From Flammula alnicola (Eukaryota > Basidiomycota > Agaricomycetes > Agaricales > Strophariaceae): a DNA stretch of 64,000 nucleotides. The stretch lies in the NCBI GenBank assembly GCA_015499995.1, contig JADNRV010000239.1, positions 1 through 64,000 on the forward strand, in the 5' to 3' direction. Under the pieces are notes generated by a model. The model ran no database searches. It was not told where the DNA came from and saw only the letters and a list, made by a program, of their open reading frames with translations. Positions 11,912-22,539 of this stretch are shown piece by piece; the stretch's first letter is position 1, and each line of letters opens with the position of its first letter. The translations under genes were made by a program, and so were the position numbers.

Positions 11912-14900
11912 CTAAATGAGCGCCTGGGTCACATAGAAAGAATTCAGAGCAGCTAACAATCGCTCCTGCTCCTCGTTCCACTCCGCTTGGAGTACGGCTT
12001 TCGCCTTTTCTCTTGTCTCCTTATCAAAGGCCTTGAAAGTAACAGAGAACGCGGCCGATATGGGCCGATGATCAGATACGTTCGTCTCGTATCGTCGATA
12101 GTGAAGTTGGCGAACACGAGTAGGGACACGCGACCGCCACAGAATACGGTCGCACCAGGCAGGCGCACGGCGCTTTTCCGAGGTATCGTACTCGTTCGAG
12201 TGTGGGTCGTACTTGTACGTCGGGTTGAATGTCAGAAGGCCTTCCGCGAACCCGCGCAGCCGGCATCCGCGATTGAACTTGATCTCACGAAGAAGTTGAT
12301 CATGCAAGAGGATACTTGCAAGATCGCCATTATTAATAGAAGAAATGATAGCATCTCGTCGATGGTCAATCCGGTAGTTCATGTCGCCATTAAGCTGAGT
12401 AAGTCCGCGTCAACGAAAATAACTCCTGAGTACCATAGATAAGGACGCTTACAATGACGAACTCGTGATCGAGCACCATTGACCCGTCTCCTCCACCTAC
12501 ATACGCAAGCGGATGCTCCGTAGGCGCGAATACGGCTTTGTCTTCGAGCATTCCAGCGATATCGGCATTCCGGCGTCGAACAGCATTCTGACCCGCGGCG
12601 AGATGGCAATTGATAAAGCAAATCGACGAGTCGCCGACCACGAATCGAGCAACAATACCGCCCTAAAGCATGATTGAGCGTCAAAATCAACATAACAGAA
12701 AGCCGATGTTACCTTGTTGCCGTATCGCCCACCCATTCCTCGTTTGATGGTCGTAATCGACACGTCATCAAACGACCCTCTCTCTGTGGTCTTCACAAAG
12801 ATGCAAGTAAACAATCCGACCAAGCTCTCCGTATGAACCACACAGTACGCCAGATCCCTTGGCATCGCAGTTTTCACAGCAATAACCAGGCGATCGTACC
12901 ACCTCTTATATGCGCCCGTCACTTTCTCCGAGAGGCCCCCGTCTTCTGGTTTCTTCTTGCCACCGAGCAAGACATTCTTGGCGACCATCTTCCGGCTCTC
13001 GAGGTCAATGACCTCTTGGAGCCCGAAAACGATAACATCTGGTGGGTGACCAACGCTGTGCAGAACGTCGTTAAGAAAGTTGAAGTTTTCAGGTTCGCCT
13101 GTAAGAGCATCTGGGCGGGCCGAGTCACAGTTCCACGAAACGACGAGCACAGTCAAATCATGGAATGAGCTGAACGATGTTTCTGATTTCACAAGTTCCT
13201 TGTCTATTATTATAAAAGAAGGCCAAATAAGCAACGTTTAATGGAGAGAAAAACGAGTAGAAAAAATAAATACACACGCACCGATCCAATCCAATCCCAA
13301 CAACCCATCCCAAAGCCTCATCTGCTCGTCGCGACCAATACTCGCCACACACAGCCTGCCAACCTTCCCAACCGCGAAATGATTCACCGCCATCTTCATC
13401 ACAGGCAGCCCAGGATGCGCGTTCCAGCAATTCGTCACCAACCACGGCTTCTGCGACACATCGTACGCGGAGATCATTCCGTTCCTGCTCCCCGCCCATA
13501 GACGGTTATTGACCCCTTCCAGACTGAGCACGTCGGACACGGAGACTTTGATCACCTCGACACAGCGTGGGTATCCATCCTCCGTGTCCAGCTCCCAAAT
13601 CGAGATAAATCCTTCCTCGTGTCCAACATAGACCATCCGGGGCTGAGAGGGTATGATTGTCGCCGACGTCACAGGGCCGACGTGTTCAAGGGGCAACAAG
13701 GACCTGCCGGTGCTGGCTGGATTAAAAATGTCGTAAATCCGTATAATAGGCAGCTTCTGTGTCGCTGTGGTTCCATGATGTTCCAGCCTCCCCGATGTCC
13801 AGAGCTTGCCGTCGATCATCTTCACGAAATCTTGCTTGTCCGTCGTTCGGAGAACGCGCGGTATGGTGTTGAGCAGCGTGATGTCTTCCTGATTTTCCGG
13901 ATCAGGAAAGAATATGAGCACTTTGCCCGACTCATCGAGAGTGATCATTGATCGCCCATGTCGGAAGATGTACATGACAGGATGCAGATGAGCAGCGTAT
14001 TTGGTGCCGCGGACAGCACCTGTCCTGATATCAAGCTCGAAGATATGACCTTCCTTCGTACCGACCCACAACAAAAACCCACGATCGGCATCGGATGTCG
14101 TAGGTCGAATCTCCATACAGGTAACCTTAGCTTCTTTCACCCCCATGTCCTTCGTGTCCAGGCTGAACACGGGCACCTCCGACAACGCAAGGTCGTATAT
14201 CTTGATATGATGGCCATGACCAACGACGGCGTACGATCCAGACAGTGCTACGCACCCCGCATGCGGGTGCACGTGGATGCGCGGTTCCGAGTATCCATCC
14301 CGGAAACCGAGGGTGGGCGGTCGTCTGGAGGATGTACTACTATCCGGCATGAGGTCGACAGCTTGCACCTTCGGTTCATCCTCTTCTCCCGATTCTTCTT
14401 CGTCCGAGGAAGGTGTGCTCGGACGCCTGGGTGGTGGAAGTTTGTCGCCCAATCCTATGATCCGTGTAGGTGGCGGTGGAAGTTTACTCGATCCAACAGG
14501 CTTCCTCTCGCCTGTGGTAGGTTCGTTGCCGTTAAGTGCTAACGTAACTTGTGAGCGGTTTGGTAGAGGTGGTGGCATAGATGCCGGCGCCGTAGGTTCT
14601 TGGGGGATAGCGGTGCTCCGTCGGACAGGAAGCGGAGGAGGTGGGCTGGAGAATTTCGGATTGGGTACAGAGGACGGCATGAAGGTGTGTCCTCCTTTGT
14701 TTGGAGAGACAGAAGGTCGTCCACGAGGCGGCGGACGCGGAGGAGGAACAATAATCGGACGAGAGGAACGCTGCGACGCGTCGCTGTCGCCGGAAACTCC
14801 GCTGGAGTCACTGAAGTGGGCTCCAAGTTTTCGAATAGAGTTACCGTCTACATTTCCGTGGGGTTGCTGCCTTGCAGGAATAGGCGGGGGAATAAATTTG

Positions 14901-15589
14901 GAGGTGAATGCCTCTGCAATCTCTTGCTCGTCCTCTGAAAAAGGACTGCGTGAAGTCGCGGGAGTATCATCAGGACTTGTTGTCTGATGTGAAGGGGCGA
15001 GGAAAGAGACAGGGCGAGGGGGAATCGCAGGCTTTGATTCTGGCTGAATACTTGAAAACGAGGTTAGACTTTGTCGAGGGCTTTGTATCCGGCTTGGCGA
15101 TGACGGAGGGGTATCACTGAACCGCTATTAGAGAAAAATAAACGGACAGTGAACGAACGTGACGCACAATCTATTCTTCAACGACGACACACTAGGCGGT
15201 AGACTGAGATCCTTAATGGAAGAATTAGACGTCGGTGGAATAGGAACAGGTCGTAGCAGCGGTGAAGGAGATGGCGAAGGTAATGGAGATGGAATCACTG
15301 ATTTGGAGCCACGGGGCGGGGGTGGTGGTGGTGGTGCACGTTTGAGAGGTGCTTTCAAATCCGATGATGAGGAGGATGCCCTCAGATACAAGGCATCTGG
15401 AGGGGGCCCATCGACCTGCGAACTTGAGGTCGCTCGAGGTCGAGGACTTGAAGGCGCCGCCACTGCCAACAAGTCGCCGTTGCCGCTTACCCGTTGGCTG
15501 CTCACAGTCTCGGAAGCCAGCTTTTCAAACTTGGATCTCAGGCTCTTTACAGCATGCAAAGACTCTTGATCAATCTCCGAAGACTCCAT
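11912..15589 (-). CDS. WD40-repeat inositol polyphosphate 5-phosphatase (type II)
   Basis: Three regions are visible in order. The N-terminus is Ser/Pro-rich with poly-Pro runs. A beta-propeller follows (IHVHPHAGCVALSGSYAVVG, LWVGTKEGHIFELDIRTG, MVYVGHEEGFISIWELD, LWAGSRNGMISAYDV, ASIGRDEQMRLWDG). The C-terminus is an endonuclease/phosphatase catalytic domain. Its hallmark motifs are intact: VVSWNCDSARP, FGLQEVIDLE, GGIVARF, FINCHLAAGQ, LNGDMNYRID, PAWCDRILW and SDHRPISAAF. The family removes the 5-phosphate from phosphoinositides or inositol phosphates at membranes. The WD40-plus-5-phosphatase layout is known from plants and some fungi and differs from OCRL (C-terminal RhoGAP). Total length is about 1,100 residues. 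The start is uncertain: the ATG at 15589 is the first in frame (MESSEIDQESLHAV), but sequence upstream to 15649 is open without an ATG, so an extra 5' exon is possible. Confidence 0.88.
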
Positions 15590-16079
15590 CCTTGGCAGGC
15601 CTTGGCTCTCGTACACCCGTGGTATGGCAACCCGTGGTACACCCTCCAAACTGGTATCTTGGTGATAGACGCGCCGTTTTTACAGTGTAGTGTCTGGCCT
15701 TCCGAAGAAGCGAGGCGAGGCCAACAGTAGTATATAGCGATCCGCGGGATTGGCGTTAATATCGTAAGAACGTTGGCGTTGTGGACAAGATTTCAGTACC
15801 GTGCAGCGGACGGGAGGTGTAAACCTCGGTAAATAATATAGCCAAATAAAGTCGTTAATAGGGGCGTTTCTCATGATTCCAGCTTAGTTCCTCCATCTAA
15901 CTCAAAGTTGTTCCAAGTTTTGCAACTGCGCTAGGTCATTCAAGGACCCAAGATACCCCCATAAACCCTAGTCAAATACCTTTGCAGAGGTACATCCATT
16001 ACAAGTTGCGTCGTCGTTCAGTACCTTCATCTGCGATAACTCCCTGAACGATTTGACTGACGTGAATTCTTCGCCTGCA
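15590..16079. promoter_or_regulatory. Divergent promoter region
   Basis: The minus-strand phosphatase gene and the plus-strand costars gene face away from each other here, so this stretch of about 490 bp must hold both promoters. No specific regulatory motif was recognised. Confidence 0.35.
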
Positions 16080-16508
16080 GTGTCCCTCAACACTGCCCAT
16101 GAAATTGAAATCTTGAAAAGTCAGTCAAAACCTGAAATATTTCTTTCATTTAATGACGATATATTATCTTTGGATCTACAGAAGCGATCAAGGACTATGG
16201 GTCGGTGAACGCGGATGGTCACAGCACCGTAGCATATGGAATCTTGTTCGAGAAGACAGCAGACACTCGTAAGTCGTCGAGATCTCATTTTCAGCCTTTT
16301 CTAATTCGTTATATCGCAGTGGAGGCATTAAATGGAACTCTACGTGCTGCGAAGAGGCAGAAGAAGGTATGTAACCCGACAGTTATTCTAGTCCATCAAT
16401 AATCATCATCTGCACGCTTTTTTGAACTCGTTTTTACAGGTAGCTTTTGAGGCTGAACTGCTGATGATGCCGAGGGACAAAGACGTCCATGTAGTGCTGC
16501 TAGAATAA
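16080..16508 (+). CDS. Costars-domain protein (ABRACL-like), 5' end unresolved
   Basis: Spliced translation reads HEIEILKK-AIKDYGSVNADG, STVAYGILFEKTADT, LEALNGTLRAAKRQKK, then VAFEAELLMMPRDKDVHVVL. It matches the costars family (animal ABRACL, Dictyostelium costars) along almost its full length of about 80 residues, including the GTLxAAKRxK and D(V/K)xVxLL ends. Three introns join in frame: after TTGAAAA, after GACACTC and after CAGAAGAAG. The family is small, cytosolic and linked to actin regulation. The upstream exon start (near 16080, after a ctgcag acceptor) has no in-frame ATG, and none is obvious in the preceding 200 bp. A very short first exon or a lost start are both possible. Confidence 0.75.
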
Positions 16509-16817
16509 ATATGAAGGATCACTCTCGTCTGATAGATGTCCTCCATCGTGGATCGACAGATCGTGCGATTCCTGGTACTTATAGCAAGCGCAGCACGCAA
16601 AGATCAGCATCCCATTTACACGCTCGTCAATTGGTTGACTGGCCTTGCCAGTCGGTGCTAATCACGGACCATGGCCTGGGATAGCTCCTCCAAGGGCTCA
16701 TAACTGCGTGCGGAGTGCCACACTTACATGTTTCGAGAATTGGAACATCTCCTGTATTCGATTGCGAGTATACATTCCTTTGTTAAAATGTGTCTTCAAA
16801 CACGAGCTACTGATGAA
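16509..16817. other. Costars gene 3' flank
   Basis: About 310 bp with no recognised gene, ending at the sharp left edge of the duplicated segment that starts at 16818. Confidence 0.3.
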
Positions 16818-17081
16818 TCTCACATAGAATATTCTGAACAGCATCGTGGTAAAGCGATTTGCTGGGTATAAGACTGGATTCCGGATGACAGCTCGATGGG
16901 GCTGTTGGATTAGAAATGTACTGATCCACGCATATTTTTAAACCTGAGGAAGAAAGGGTCGAGAGGAAAAACATTGGAGAAGGGAATGTAATGCGCGACG
17001 TTTCTTCTCCGGACAATGTTTGTCGGTTATAAGCGCCCGATCACGTGACAGGTTGGGAATCACCGAATTCAACACTTTCCA
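16818..17081. repeat. Duplicated segment shared with 57091-57483 (inverted)
   Basis: Sequence starting TCACATAGAATATTCTGAAC on the plus strand is repeated in reverse orientation near 57483 and continues with gaps through GTTATAAGCGCCCGATCACG, reaching the CACGTG box upstream of A1 and A3. The left edge is sharp: upstream of 16818 the two loci differ. It marks the end of a duplicated block that includes the A gene. Confidence 0.7.
17042..17047. promoter_or_regulatory. CACGTG box of A1, displaced by insertion
   Basis: This box and its flanks (gcgcccgatCACGTGacagg) match the box upstream of A3. It is about 1.5 kb from the A1 start, but about 312 bp once the 17082-18269 insertion and one target-site copy are removed. 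That equals the spacing in A2, A3 and A4. Binding by a bHLH or related factor is an inference. Confidence 0.5.
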
Positions 17082-18269
17082 TTAGACTCGCTAGCCAGTC
17101 ACGCTCGCGAGCTCTAGTCACAGAGCGTAACGGGAGCACATGACAAGGAAGGAGCGAGCTCGCGAGCGGACTGTGGGGACGGGCATGTACGGTTCCTCTG
17201 ATGGCACATGACTAAGCTACACAGCCACACAAAAGTGCGCCGACGGGCATTCTGGCTGTGACCGAAGCTAATCCTATTCTATTTTATTATTGGGTTTCGG
17301 AAAGAGGTTGAAGATTTATTTTATGCCATCTTACAATGTATCCTTTCCAAATTTTTCCATAGTAAAGAGCAAACTCACTCAGACACGAGAAATAACACGT
17401 GTGACATACGCGTTTGCGTGACCTCATTATGCCTTTCATGCTGATTTGTATGGTACCGTATTTTAACACAAGATCAAGCTCAATTCCTTATTCTTTTTGG
17501 GAGCTCACCCTTGAACAGTAAAGCTATCGAAGCTTGGTTAAGATTTTAGCAAAAGTGGTATGCAGGTAGAATTAATTTTCTAAACAGGCCTACTTTATGC
17601 TTTCAACAAATTTCCTTGCCAAGCCTCGAAGGCCTACCCTATTTGCTTACATTCTGCGCCAAAGCCACAGGAATTGGGTCAGAATTGCATTTATAATCTG
17701 TACCGGCGTTTTTGATGTAACTTTTAGCAGGGAGGCATTAAATGCAATCATGTACAAACAAAGCTCTGCGTTACAGGTTGTGCCCGTCCCCACGGACTGG
17801 GCTATTCCGGGCATGTTTTGGGTGACCCCGCCAATCTTGATGTGTCGACTCCGTCAAAAAAAGGTGGCCACATCCCGAAAAAAGTCCTAAAATTGAGTAT
17901 ATATAATACCATTTTTTTTACCTTTAGAATTGAATGAGATGAACTTGAAAAACATGATTTTTTTTTGCAAAATGGTCTTCCTGAACGGCGGCGCACGGAC
18001 CTGCCAACGATGAGCAATAAATTTTCGAAAAAACTTGTATACTCTAATCGACTTGAAATTGAAAAATAATCGCTTTTTGTATACTCAATTTTGGCACTTT
18101 TTTCCGACCTTGAGACGCTGTTTTCACTAAGTACCGACAACAAGATTGGCGGGCTCCGCCAAAAGTGTCCCGAAAGAGACCAGCCGGCTTCGCCAGTTGT
18201 CGAGTTTACTCTCACAAACCACGTGCACTTAGTCTCACGTGTGGCGAAGGCGGATGGGGACGAGCCTAA
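17082..18269. mobile_element. 1.19-kb insertion in the A1 promoter
   Basis: The A3 and A2 promoters run from AACACTTTCCA directly into ATATTGAAYG. In A1 this continuity is broken by 1,188 bp flanked by CTTTCCA at 17075-17081 and 18270-18276. The termini are weak inverted repeats, TTAGACTCG and (reverse) TTAGGCTCG. No transposase was recognised. It contains a nested inverted-repeat element at 17808-18173 and an inverted GTGGGGACGGGCA pair near 17174 and 17781. Confidence 0.6.
17808..18173. repeat. Nested MITE-like inverted repeat
   Basis: The left arm (17808 to about 17905) and the reverse complement of the right arm (about 18065-18173) match imperfectly over about 95 bases. Shared strings include CCCGCCAATCTTG and AAAATTGAGTATA, the latter at the inner ends. 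It lies inside the 17082-18269 insertion. No coding capacity was seen. Confidence 0.55.
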
Positions 18270-18276
18270 CTTTCCA

Positions 18277-18553
18277 TTGCCAATATTGAATGTTCCTTGT
18301 TTAACAATGGGCTCTACCTTCACCTGACTTCGACCTTTGCGTTGCCTTCATGTTCGCCGCTCTCCCTTTCATACATCTTGTCAACCGTAACTTAGAGATT
18401 GAGCCTTATACCTCTGGGTTATAACGAAGTGTTGCGGGGTTGCTCGACATCCAGAGCGTGACTGCAAAACCGGTGCGTAACAATGTTGGTTGATTTCGGG
18501 AGCTTATTAGCTCACATAAATGTGCCACCAGATTCCAATTATCTTGGGCTGCT
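18277..18553 (+). promoter_or_regulatory. Proximal promoter and 5' leader of A1
   Basis: The sequence from AATATTGAATGTTCC to the ATG is nearly identical to the region upstream of A3 and clearly related to those of A2 and A4. This includes GGGCTCTAC and a pyrimidine-rich stretch with CGCCGCTCTCCCTTTCAT. Such conservation over about 280 bp in four copies fits a functional promoter or leader. Confidence 0.5.
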
Positions 18554-20901
18554 ATGCTCTCTTCAGATGATCCTTTTGCATCAATCCTCGAGGACGCGTT
18601 AGAGTACAACTACCCGCCATTGAAAACTCGGCCAGATGTCCCTCAGGCCATTCAGAACCCCATTACCTTCTACGACAGACACATCGACTCTAATTTAATC
18701 CTCAAACATGTTAAAGCCGCACCTTCTCTTTCCCAGGACCTATCCGCTACATGGGACGGGATGCTTGGAGCCTTTACCGCAGCTGGTCACCATTTCTATC
18801 GCCACGACTATCTGTTTCCCCAAAATGACCCGGCCACAATGGACGATTCTCAACATGTAGGGGAGCAGTATTACGCGTGTGTGGCGCGTGCGTGCATTAG
18901 ATATGCCTCGAAGCTTTGCATCCATCCACAGGAGGTGTCTTGGGCGTGCTTGTTTGGGTTTTCGACATTCAATGTCGGATATGACGACGAAGAAAATCTA
19001 TTTCTGACAGAAGGCAGATTGTTCCCCTTTTATAAATCCCTCTCTTCCAACCCCTTTATACCCCGATCTTTAGTCGAATCCTTTGACAAAGCAACTTTTG
19101 ACATGATGGAAGACTTTCCTCGAACGTTCCCTTGGCTAGCTGTGTGGTCTTTTTTTGCTCTTACGAAATCTGGAGAGACTCTTGTGACTCGGATGAAGGC
19201 AACACCTCGATTTAAATGGGAAGGAGCGCATACAACAGGATACCCAACAACTACCCCGTTATGTCCTCCGCTGGATGCCCCAAAGGCGGTATTACCCAAC
19301 GAGACTATGCCGAAATATCAACGATCCAAACGTGTCGTGGCGAAAGGACCTAACACCAAACGCGACCTCTCGGCCACTTCGACAACATCTCATGTCGTCA
19401 TCGCTCCAATCCATAATAAAAGTCCAGTACTCAAACCTAAAGTTGTCCAGGTTAAAGTACCAGGTCGGCGCGGGGTGACTCGCCGGAAATATCGTCCTAA
19501 TGGAAACGATTACATCCAGCGCGTAAGTCACTACATTATCTTACAGATCACTATTGCATTAATTCCTTCCCAGACATGGGCATCGGCTGTGAAATATGAT
19601 GCCACGTTCATGATTTTCAACTGTGGGACATACGAACGCATTGGTATACGTCATCGAGCATCTCAAACCCTCTACCTCTCTAATGCAATCGACACCGTCC
19701 ACTGCAAGAACCCAAAATACAGGAAGATTCATATGGGACTACACATAGCGATTTTGCAAGATGCGCTGGAAAGGTACAAAGCGAAAAAGAGTACCGGCGG
19801 ATCGCCTACTACTCCAGGAACTCCCACTCGCAAGCGGTCTACAGAAAACTTAGAAAGTCCTCCATCATCTCCTAGCAAACGAAGGAAAGTCAGTCCGGAG
19901 ACTTTCCCAAGGGTGTACAACGAGGGCGGAGTTTACAAGGCAGATGAAGTAGGTCGTTCACGATCTAGTCTCCAGCTTTGCTCATTCATTTTCTGTAGAC
20001 TGCGAAAGAGATCAGCTCGCGGCAATTGGCAATTATCAGGCTTGACTATGAACATTATCGATCGCCGGTGCCATCGTCGTTCATTCGTCAGGGCTCGAGC
20101 TGTGTTCCTGGTCTGTTCGATGACTCTTTTAAGGAGCCGGACAGGAAAGCCGTGTATTCTTCCAGCCACTTCATGACGATCACATTGCAGGCACCCATCG
20201 GAACAGGCGCCGTAGGTGTCATCCATCGAGCAGTGATCGAGATCGAGACAGATTCCGGCGAAAAACTACACCACAGGTGTTTGGTAAAATTGGGTTTCTC
20301 AGAGGCGCAGCAAACATCGATGCGAAACGAATACAATATGTACGCACACCTGGCTTCGGTTAAGACCGTCGAGGGTGTCGTTCGTGTTCATGGACTTTTT
20401 CAAGATATCGAAACGGGCACTATGGCTTTAGTGATGGATCATGGCGGCAAGAGCCTCAGGGCTAGGGAGCTTGAAAAGGATAGCAAATTCAAGAAAGATG
20501 AAGTATACGTTCCCCAGGTAGAAGTGTGAGTTGTCCAATTACCTGCCTCTGCTCTGATCTGACACTTTGCGATCTCTAGCGATACATTTTTGCGAGCGCT
20601 CGAAGGGATTCATCGAGGAGGGATACTTCACCGTGACATTCGGCTGGATAACCTCTTAGTCACCGAAGATAATGAGGTCTCCGTCATCGACTTTGATCGC
20701 GCTGGGTTGTGCGCCTACGCTGAGGTGTTTGCAGATGAATTAGATGAATTACGGGGTATTGTGAATTGCATTGAAGAGAATGAAGGACGCGGTAAAGAAG
20801 ACAACGATGGTGAAGAGGCGCAGGAGGAAGGAACAGAGTCGACCGAAGACGATGAAACTGACGAAACTGATGACAGTCTTTCACCACGGCTGACACCCTA
20901 G
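18554..20901 (+). CDS. A1: kinase-like protein with inactive nuclease-like N-terminal domain
   Basis: Four exons (18554-19522, 19574-19948, 19999-20525, 20580-20901) give about 730 residues. Residues 1-250 form a region alignable with the nuclease-like domain of the B proteins, but the E-x-K position reads VWSFFALTKSGE. A basic linker follows, then the shared middle module (DATFMIFNCGTYERIGIRHR, SQTLYLS). A Ser/Pro-rich stretch carries a probable nuclear signal (KRRKVSP). The kinase-like domain has GTGAVG as glycine loop, CLVKLGF with the lysine, NEY for the helix-C glutamate, LHRDIRLDN for the catalytic loop and VIDFDRAG in the DFG place. The tail is acidic. All core kinase residues are present, so activity is plausible; the substrate is unknown. 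The layout recalls fungal FunK1-like and crinkler-type effector proteins, but family membership is inference. It is directly followed by the B1 relic. Confidence 0.8.
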
Positions 20902-20984
20902 ACCATACTGTAGAGACTCATATGTCGACCCTAATTTTCTGTCTTATTATTTGCTGATACCAGACGGTTGTGGCGACGTATAGG

Positions 20985-22182
20985 CGAAAAACCTGCCCAT
21001 GGAAAACTTATCATTTCTCTCTTCATTTCAGGCTACCTAGATACCGCACATCGCGCGCTCCAGTTGGACGAAATTCGAAGTTCTCCGGAGGACACCTGGC
21101 CGCCGCTGTATCACCTTGCTTTTGATGCAAAAGGCAATTTCCTGGGAACGAATACGGAGCCCACTAAGAGCGAGATTGATCTGGTGCGCAACTGTTCTTG
21201 TAGTTTCTAGTCCCAATCAGTGACATATCATTGCAGAATTTACTTGGAGAGCTCATGTCCGAGAATGTTATACCGTGCAGTCTTCTGTTGCCTTTTGCAC
21301 GGACTGATGCCCTTCAACCCTGTCGTCGCGCTAATGATTTACCACAGGCAGCAATGTCGGTAGCCCGTGAATCGAGCCTGCGCCTTATGGCTCGCAAAAT
21401 GATCTCAGAGAAAGTCTGGGAGTTCGAGCTGAGCAGAGTCAACGACAAGGGGCGAGAGCATGAATACTATTCGTCGCAGATGATCATGAAATTTGCCAGA
21501 AACGAAACGGAGTTAGCTGCCCTACAGGTCGAATATGACAATTACCGCCACCTTCGTCGTATCGCATCGCCGGTTCTGGTCCGAACTTTTGGGATCTTCA
21601 CGTTCGACGCCAATCAAGATCTGTATGGCCTTCTCATGGACCATGACGGTCTCAGGTCTTGGTCACTCGCTGCACCACGACAAGAGCCCTACAACACATG
21701 CAAGTTTTCTGAAGAAGCATAGGTCAGTCGGCCTAGAAGGTCATATTTCCTTTAGTTTCCAGAATATTGACATTCTTATTTCCAGTGCTAAAATCACCCA
21801 AGCGTTGGATACTTTGCACGGAATTGGCTTCACGCATGGAAAGCTCCTCCAGGAGCATTTCGTGATCACGAAGAAAGGGAAAGTGTCGATAATTAGCTTG
21901 GGATCATGCAAGAAAATTCTTTCGGTCGGCTTCCCAGAGATCACAAACTGGCAACCCAAATATGCGCCTGCTCCACGTCGGCGTCCCGTCAGGACGCAAA
22001 GCCAGACACGAAGCCCTGATATTGGTAGCGATGAACTCATAACGAAAAGACACCAGAACAAGGAACGTAAAATGCTGTTGGGGTGGGTAACCGGAGACCT
22101 TCAAGACTCGGATTCGCCGGCAGATCGGGACCTTGCGCCCGTTTTGGAGGAGGAGGAAATAATGGAGGTCGACAATGAGTGA
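20985..22182 (+). pseudogene. B1: truncated, frameshifted pseudokinase gene
   Basis: The sequence starts abruptly inside the B middle module (EKPAHGKLIISLFISGYLDT) with no nuclease-like part. Just upstream, 20934-20984 matches the 3' flank of A3 and A4 (ttattatttgc..ttgtggcgacgtat), so the junction fuses an A 3' flank to a B internal exon. Coding continues through an intron (about 21184-21237) to the kinase-like domain. An extra G near 21655 relative to B4 (ctcaggtcttgg against ctcagtcttgg) breaks the frame after LLMDHDGL. Downstream, THGKLLQEHFVI and IISLGSCK replace HRDxxxxN and DFG. It ends with a proline/acidic tail, MEVDNE. Confidence 0.8.
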
Positions 22183-22349
22183 ATAGATTTTATTTCATGA
22201 CTTATTGTGTTGTAGTTTCTATCGATATGCAAACGTTGATCCTTGTCTAAGTATATGGATTTATAGGAGAATCTGCCAAATCGATGTTAGACACGGCTCA
22301 CATTCAGAAGGTATTTACGGCCTAGTTGACAACGACCAGGTCGTCCGAG

Positions 22350-22520
22350 CAACTAGCCGACTTTGTTAAAATTGGTGACAACCTCATTCCGCAGTATCCA
22401 GACTGGCATTGATCGTGCCACTCTGCTCGCTGGCGAGCCTCCTCCACAGCAAGATTCTACGGGTCAGCTTCTCCCATGCAGCGCATCTTCGATCATCTAC
22501 AGACATCGAAGCACGCCACA
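22350..22520 (-). pseudogene. Duplicated fragment of the URB1 3' end
   Basis: From GCAACTAGCCGACTTTG onward, about 170 bp match the URB1 3' coding end at 37221-37398 (minus strand), including the stop and TGCCACTCTGCTC and CAGCTTCTCCCA strings. The intervening B-to-URB1 spacer is also recognisably shared (22183-22350 against 37068-37220). It is a passive remnant carried along when a B2-like gene was duplicated. The frame is damaged. Confidence 0.8.
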
Positions 22521-22539
22521 CGTCTTACAACCAACAAAT

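Noticed and set aside
14277..14987. Plus-strand 236-codon open frame, Gly-rich
   Set aside because: It is the antisense shadow of the Pro-rich N-terminal part of the 5-phosphatase gene.
18554..20176. A single 540-codon frame across A1
   Set aside because: It reads through two introns and then continues in the wrong frame; A2 and A3 support splicing at the positions given for A1.
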